Source: Halomonas sp. (GTDB lineage Bacteria > Pseudomonadota > Gammaproteobacteria > Pseudomonadales > Oleiphilaceae). From it: DNA of 8,545 nt. The DNA is taken from the NCBI GenBank assembly GCA_007135745.1, contig SLIH01000318.1, forward strand, positions 1-8,545. The letters are read 5' to 3'. Under the pieces are notes generated by a model. The model was not told the origin of the DNA, ran no database searches, and saw only the letters and a list, made by a program, of their open reading frames with translations. Below, in pieces: positions 7,521-8,545 of this stretch (its first letter is position 1; every line of letters begins with the position of its first letter). Made by a program: the position numbers and the translations under genes.

Positions 7521-7927
7521 GTGCCAGCGGCAAGATCCCGGAGAGAATCGGGTAAAGGCGTGGGCCGTCCGTTGTCGTGGCTGATCCAGACCACCTTGGC
7601 GTCTCCTTCGGCATAGACGGTACTGTCATCATCGTCCACGACACGGTAGAAGGTCTCCAGACTGGAGTTCCCGGCCTTGCCCGTGAGCACCTCGATGGTG
7701 ACCTTGGCGGGGTAGGTCAGTTCCTGCTTGAAGACCGCTCCGGCGGTAATAATCACCGGGCCTTCCCCCTGGCCATCGGCAGCAAGTCTCAAAGATGAGA
7801 ACCACTGAATCCGTGCCTCTTCAAAAAAACGGAAATAAACCGTATTGTTGACGTGCCCGTAGGCATCGAGATCTCCCCAGCGGACTTGCATGGGTTGGCT
7901 GAATACAAGGCGACGATCTTTTGGCAT
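7517..7927 (-). CDS. Hotdog-fold acyl-CoA thioesterase (4HBT/YbgC-like)
   Basis: A 136-residue single-domain hotdog thioesterase, the normal length for the 4HBT/YbgC/FadM-like group, which hydrolyses acyl-CoA or acyl-ACP thioesters in the cytoplasm. The signature is VRWGDLDAYGHVNNTVY near residues 15-31, with Asp19/Asp21 and the HVNN turn of the active site, followed by the helix FRFFEEARIQWF. There is no signal peptide or membrane segment. The start is ATG at 7927 with GGAG five bases upstream. GTG 7969 and ATG 7960 are in frame, but GTG 7969 lies upstream of the -10 and ATG 7960 overlaps it, so neither would be in the mRNA from the promoter at 7959-7986. The gene converges on the KAS III-like gene with a 4-bp overlap and diverges from mlaA. 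An operator-like palindrome covers its predicted start site. The chain-length preference cannot be read; a housekeeping role in acyl-CoA turnover or fatty-acid release beside the condensing enzyme is inference. Confidence 0.88.
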   Translation of the reverse strand: MPKDRRLVFSQPMQVRWGDLDAYGHVNNTVYFRFFEEARIQWFSSLRLAADGQGEGPVIITAGAVFKQELTYPAKVTIEVLTGKAGNSSLETFYRVVDDDDSTVYAEGDAKVVWISHDNGRPTPLPDSLRDLAAGT

Positions 7928-7943
7928 GGTGGCTCCATCCGCT

Positions 7944-7961
7944 AATGAATGCCGATTCATT
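7944..7961. promoter_or_regulatory. 18-bp perfect inverted repeat, likely repressor operator
   Basis: AATGAATGCCGATTCATT has perfect 7-bp arms (7944-7950 and 7955-7961) around a 4-bp spacer. It overlaps the last three bases of the thioesterase -10 element and is centred on the predicted start near 7952, a position where a bound protein would block transcription. Size and form suit a TetR-type dimer, a class common for acyl-CoA-responsive regulators; no regulator gene lies in the window and the family is inferred. It sits between the ribosome site and the promoter, outside the preferred coding start. Confidence 0.6.
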
Positions 7962-7986
7962 GTAATCACGGGCCTGACCTTTTCAA
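7959..7986 (-). promoter_or_regulatory. Sigma-70 promoter of the thioesterase gene
   Basis: On the minus strand TTGAAA (7986-7981) and TACAAT (7964-7959) are 16 bp apart; each matches the consensus at 5 of 6 bases. Transcription would start near 7952, giving a leader of about 25 nt that carries the GGAG ribosome site before ATG 7927. This is the best sigma-70 match in the window, and its -10/+1 region is covered by the inverted repeat at 7944-7961. Confidence 0.65.
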
Positions 7987-8000
7987 TCAGCCTGTATAAA
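7974..8000 (+). promoter_or_regulatory. Promoter candidate for mlaA
   Basis: TATAAA at 7995-8000 (5 of 6 to the -10 consensus) lies at the right place for mlaA. The only nearby -35-like hexamer is CTGACC (7974-7979) at a short 15-bp spacing, so the match is weak. The start would fall near 8007, leaving only about 11 nt before the mlaA ATG. The element overlaps the divergent thioesterase promoter, so the two polymerases would compete for the same DNA. Confidence 0.35.
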
Positions 8001-8017
8001 TCAAACGATGGTCACTG

Positions 8018-8545
8018 ATGAAAAACCATAGAAACAATTGGCGGTTCGTGCCTGTGTGGCTCTGTGTGGTTGTGTTTCTGTTCGCACCGGTGGGCGTGAC
8101 GGCGCAGGAAGATCCCTTTGCTGAAGGGGACGAGTTCGAGGCTCCTCCGCGAAGCAGTGCCTTTGATGAACAGGACCCCTGGAAGCCCTTCAACCGCCGG
8201 GTGCACAACTTCAACGAGTTCTTCGACAGCAACATTGGTCGCCCGGTGGCCCGCGGCTATCGCACGGTTACGCCATCCCCGGTCAGCCGCAGCGTGAGTA
8301 ATTTCTTCAGCAACCTGGGCGAGTTCGGCAACATCGCCAACAGCGCCCTGCAGGGCAAGGGCGAATCTGCCCTGATATCGACCGGGCGGTTCGTGTTCAA
8401 CTCCACGTTCGGGTTGCTGGGGCTGTTTGACGTTGCCAGCCATTTTGATCTGGAGAGACAGAACGAAGACTTCGGGCAGACGCTGGGTTACTGGGGTGTG
8501 GATTCAGGCCCCTTTCTGGTGCTGCCGTTTCTTGGTCCCTCGACC
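8018..8545 (+). CDS. mlaA: MlaA/VacJ family protein, N-terminal part
   Basis: The gene starts at ATG 8018 and runs off the window after 176 codons. MlaA is the outer-membrane component of the Mla phospholipid transport system; it removes mislocalised phospholipid from the outer leaflet and passes it to periplasmic MlaC, keeping the membrane asymmetric. Residues 10-29 form a hydrophobic signal sequence with a likely signal peptidase I site after VTA (29). The only cysteine there, Cys16 in VWLC, does not make a lipobox, so unlike E. coli MlaA this protein is probably not lipidated. Family motifs follow: DPWKPFNR (53-60), RPVARGYRTVTP, VSNFFSNLGE, STGRFVFNSTFGLLGLFDVA, and EDFGQTLGYWGV ending in LVLPFLGPST. 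An in-frame TAA at 7997-7999 rules out starts farther upstream apart from CTG or similar. No convincing Shine-Dalgarno sequence precedes the ATG. The acidic linker at 31-52 is family-variable. Confidence 0.92.
   Translation, partial: MKNHRNNWRFVPVWLCVVVFLFAPVGVTAQEDPFAEGDEFEAPPRSSAFDEQDPWKPFNRRVHNFNEFFDSNIGRPVARGYRTVTPSPVSRSVSNFFSNLGEFGNIANSALQGKGESALISTGRFVFNSTFGLLGLFDVASHFDLERQNEDFGQTLGYWGVDSGPFLVLPFLGPST

Noticed and set aside
1..8545. Mobile element, CRISPR, toxin-antitoxin, phage or defence system
   Set aside because: No transposase, integrase, direct-repeat array, att-like repeats or defence motifs are visible; gene content is core chromosomal.

Overview
This is an ordinary-looking chromosomal segment of a GC-rich gammaproteobacterium. 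Gene content and protein style point to Marinobacter or a close relative in the Pseudomonas/Oceanospirillales sphere; this is inference from recognised sequence flavour, not from a search. No mobile element, phage gene, CRISPR array, tRNA, rRNA or defence gene is visible. All the coding sequences belong to well-populated families, so the less expected material is in the intergenic regions.

Layout, left to right. Positions 1-343 (+) hold the 3' end of a VWA-domain (CoxE-like) protein. Positions 344-664 contain no protein gene but are dense in signals. There is a minus-strand intrinsic terminator at 378-411 and a close match to a sigma-54 -24/-12 promoter on the minus strand at 475-490; together they frame a candidate small RNA of about 88 nt. 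A plus-strand extended -10 promoter candidate lies at 506-514 and a perfect 12-bp palindrome at 543-554, both ahead of fadD. fadD (665-2341, long-chain acyl-CoA synthetase) ends in a very strong hairpin (2353-2390). hrpA (2419-6342, DEAH RNA helicase) follows. A beta-ketoacyl-ACP synthase III-like gene (6399-7520) starts 56 bp later, with a promoter candidate overlapping the hrpA stop. It converges on a minus-strand hotdog thioesterase (7517-7927), and the two stop codons overlap. The thioesterase is divergent from mlaA/vacJ (8018 to beyond the window end), which encodes the outer-membrane part of the phospholipid transport system.

Functional theme. Four of the six genes concern acyl chains or membrane lipid: fatty-acid activation by FadD, condensation of an acyl-CoA primer by the KAS III-like enzyme, hydrolysis of acyl thioesters, and phospholipid retrieval from the outer membrane. 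The KAS III-like protein resembles the Pseudomonas aeruginosa PA3286 class, reported to feed beta-oxidation intermediates back into fatty-acid synthesis. fadD, hrpA and this gene also lie near one another in Pseudomonas (from memory).

The best leads are regulatory: the sigma-54/terminator pair that predicts an undescribed sRNA beside fadD, and an 18-bp perfect inverted repeat lying across the -10 and start site of the thioesterase promoter inside the divergent thioesterase/mlaA region. Both rest on motif reading by eye and need transcript data or comparative alignment.
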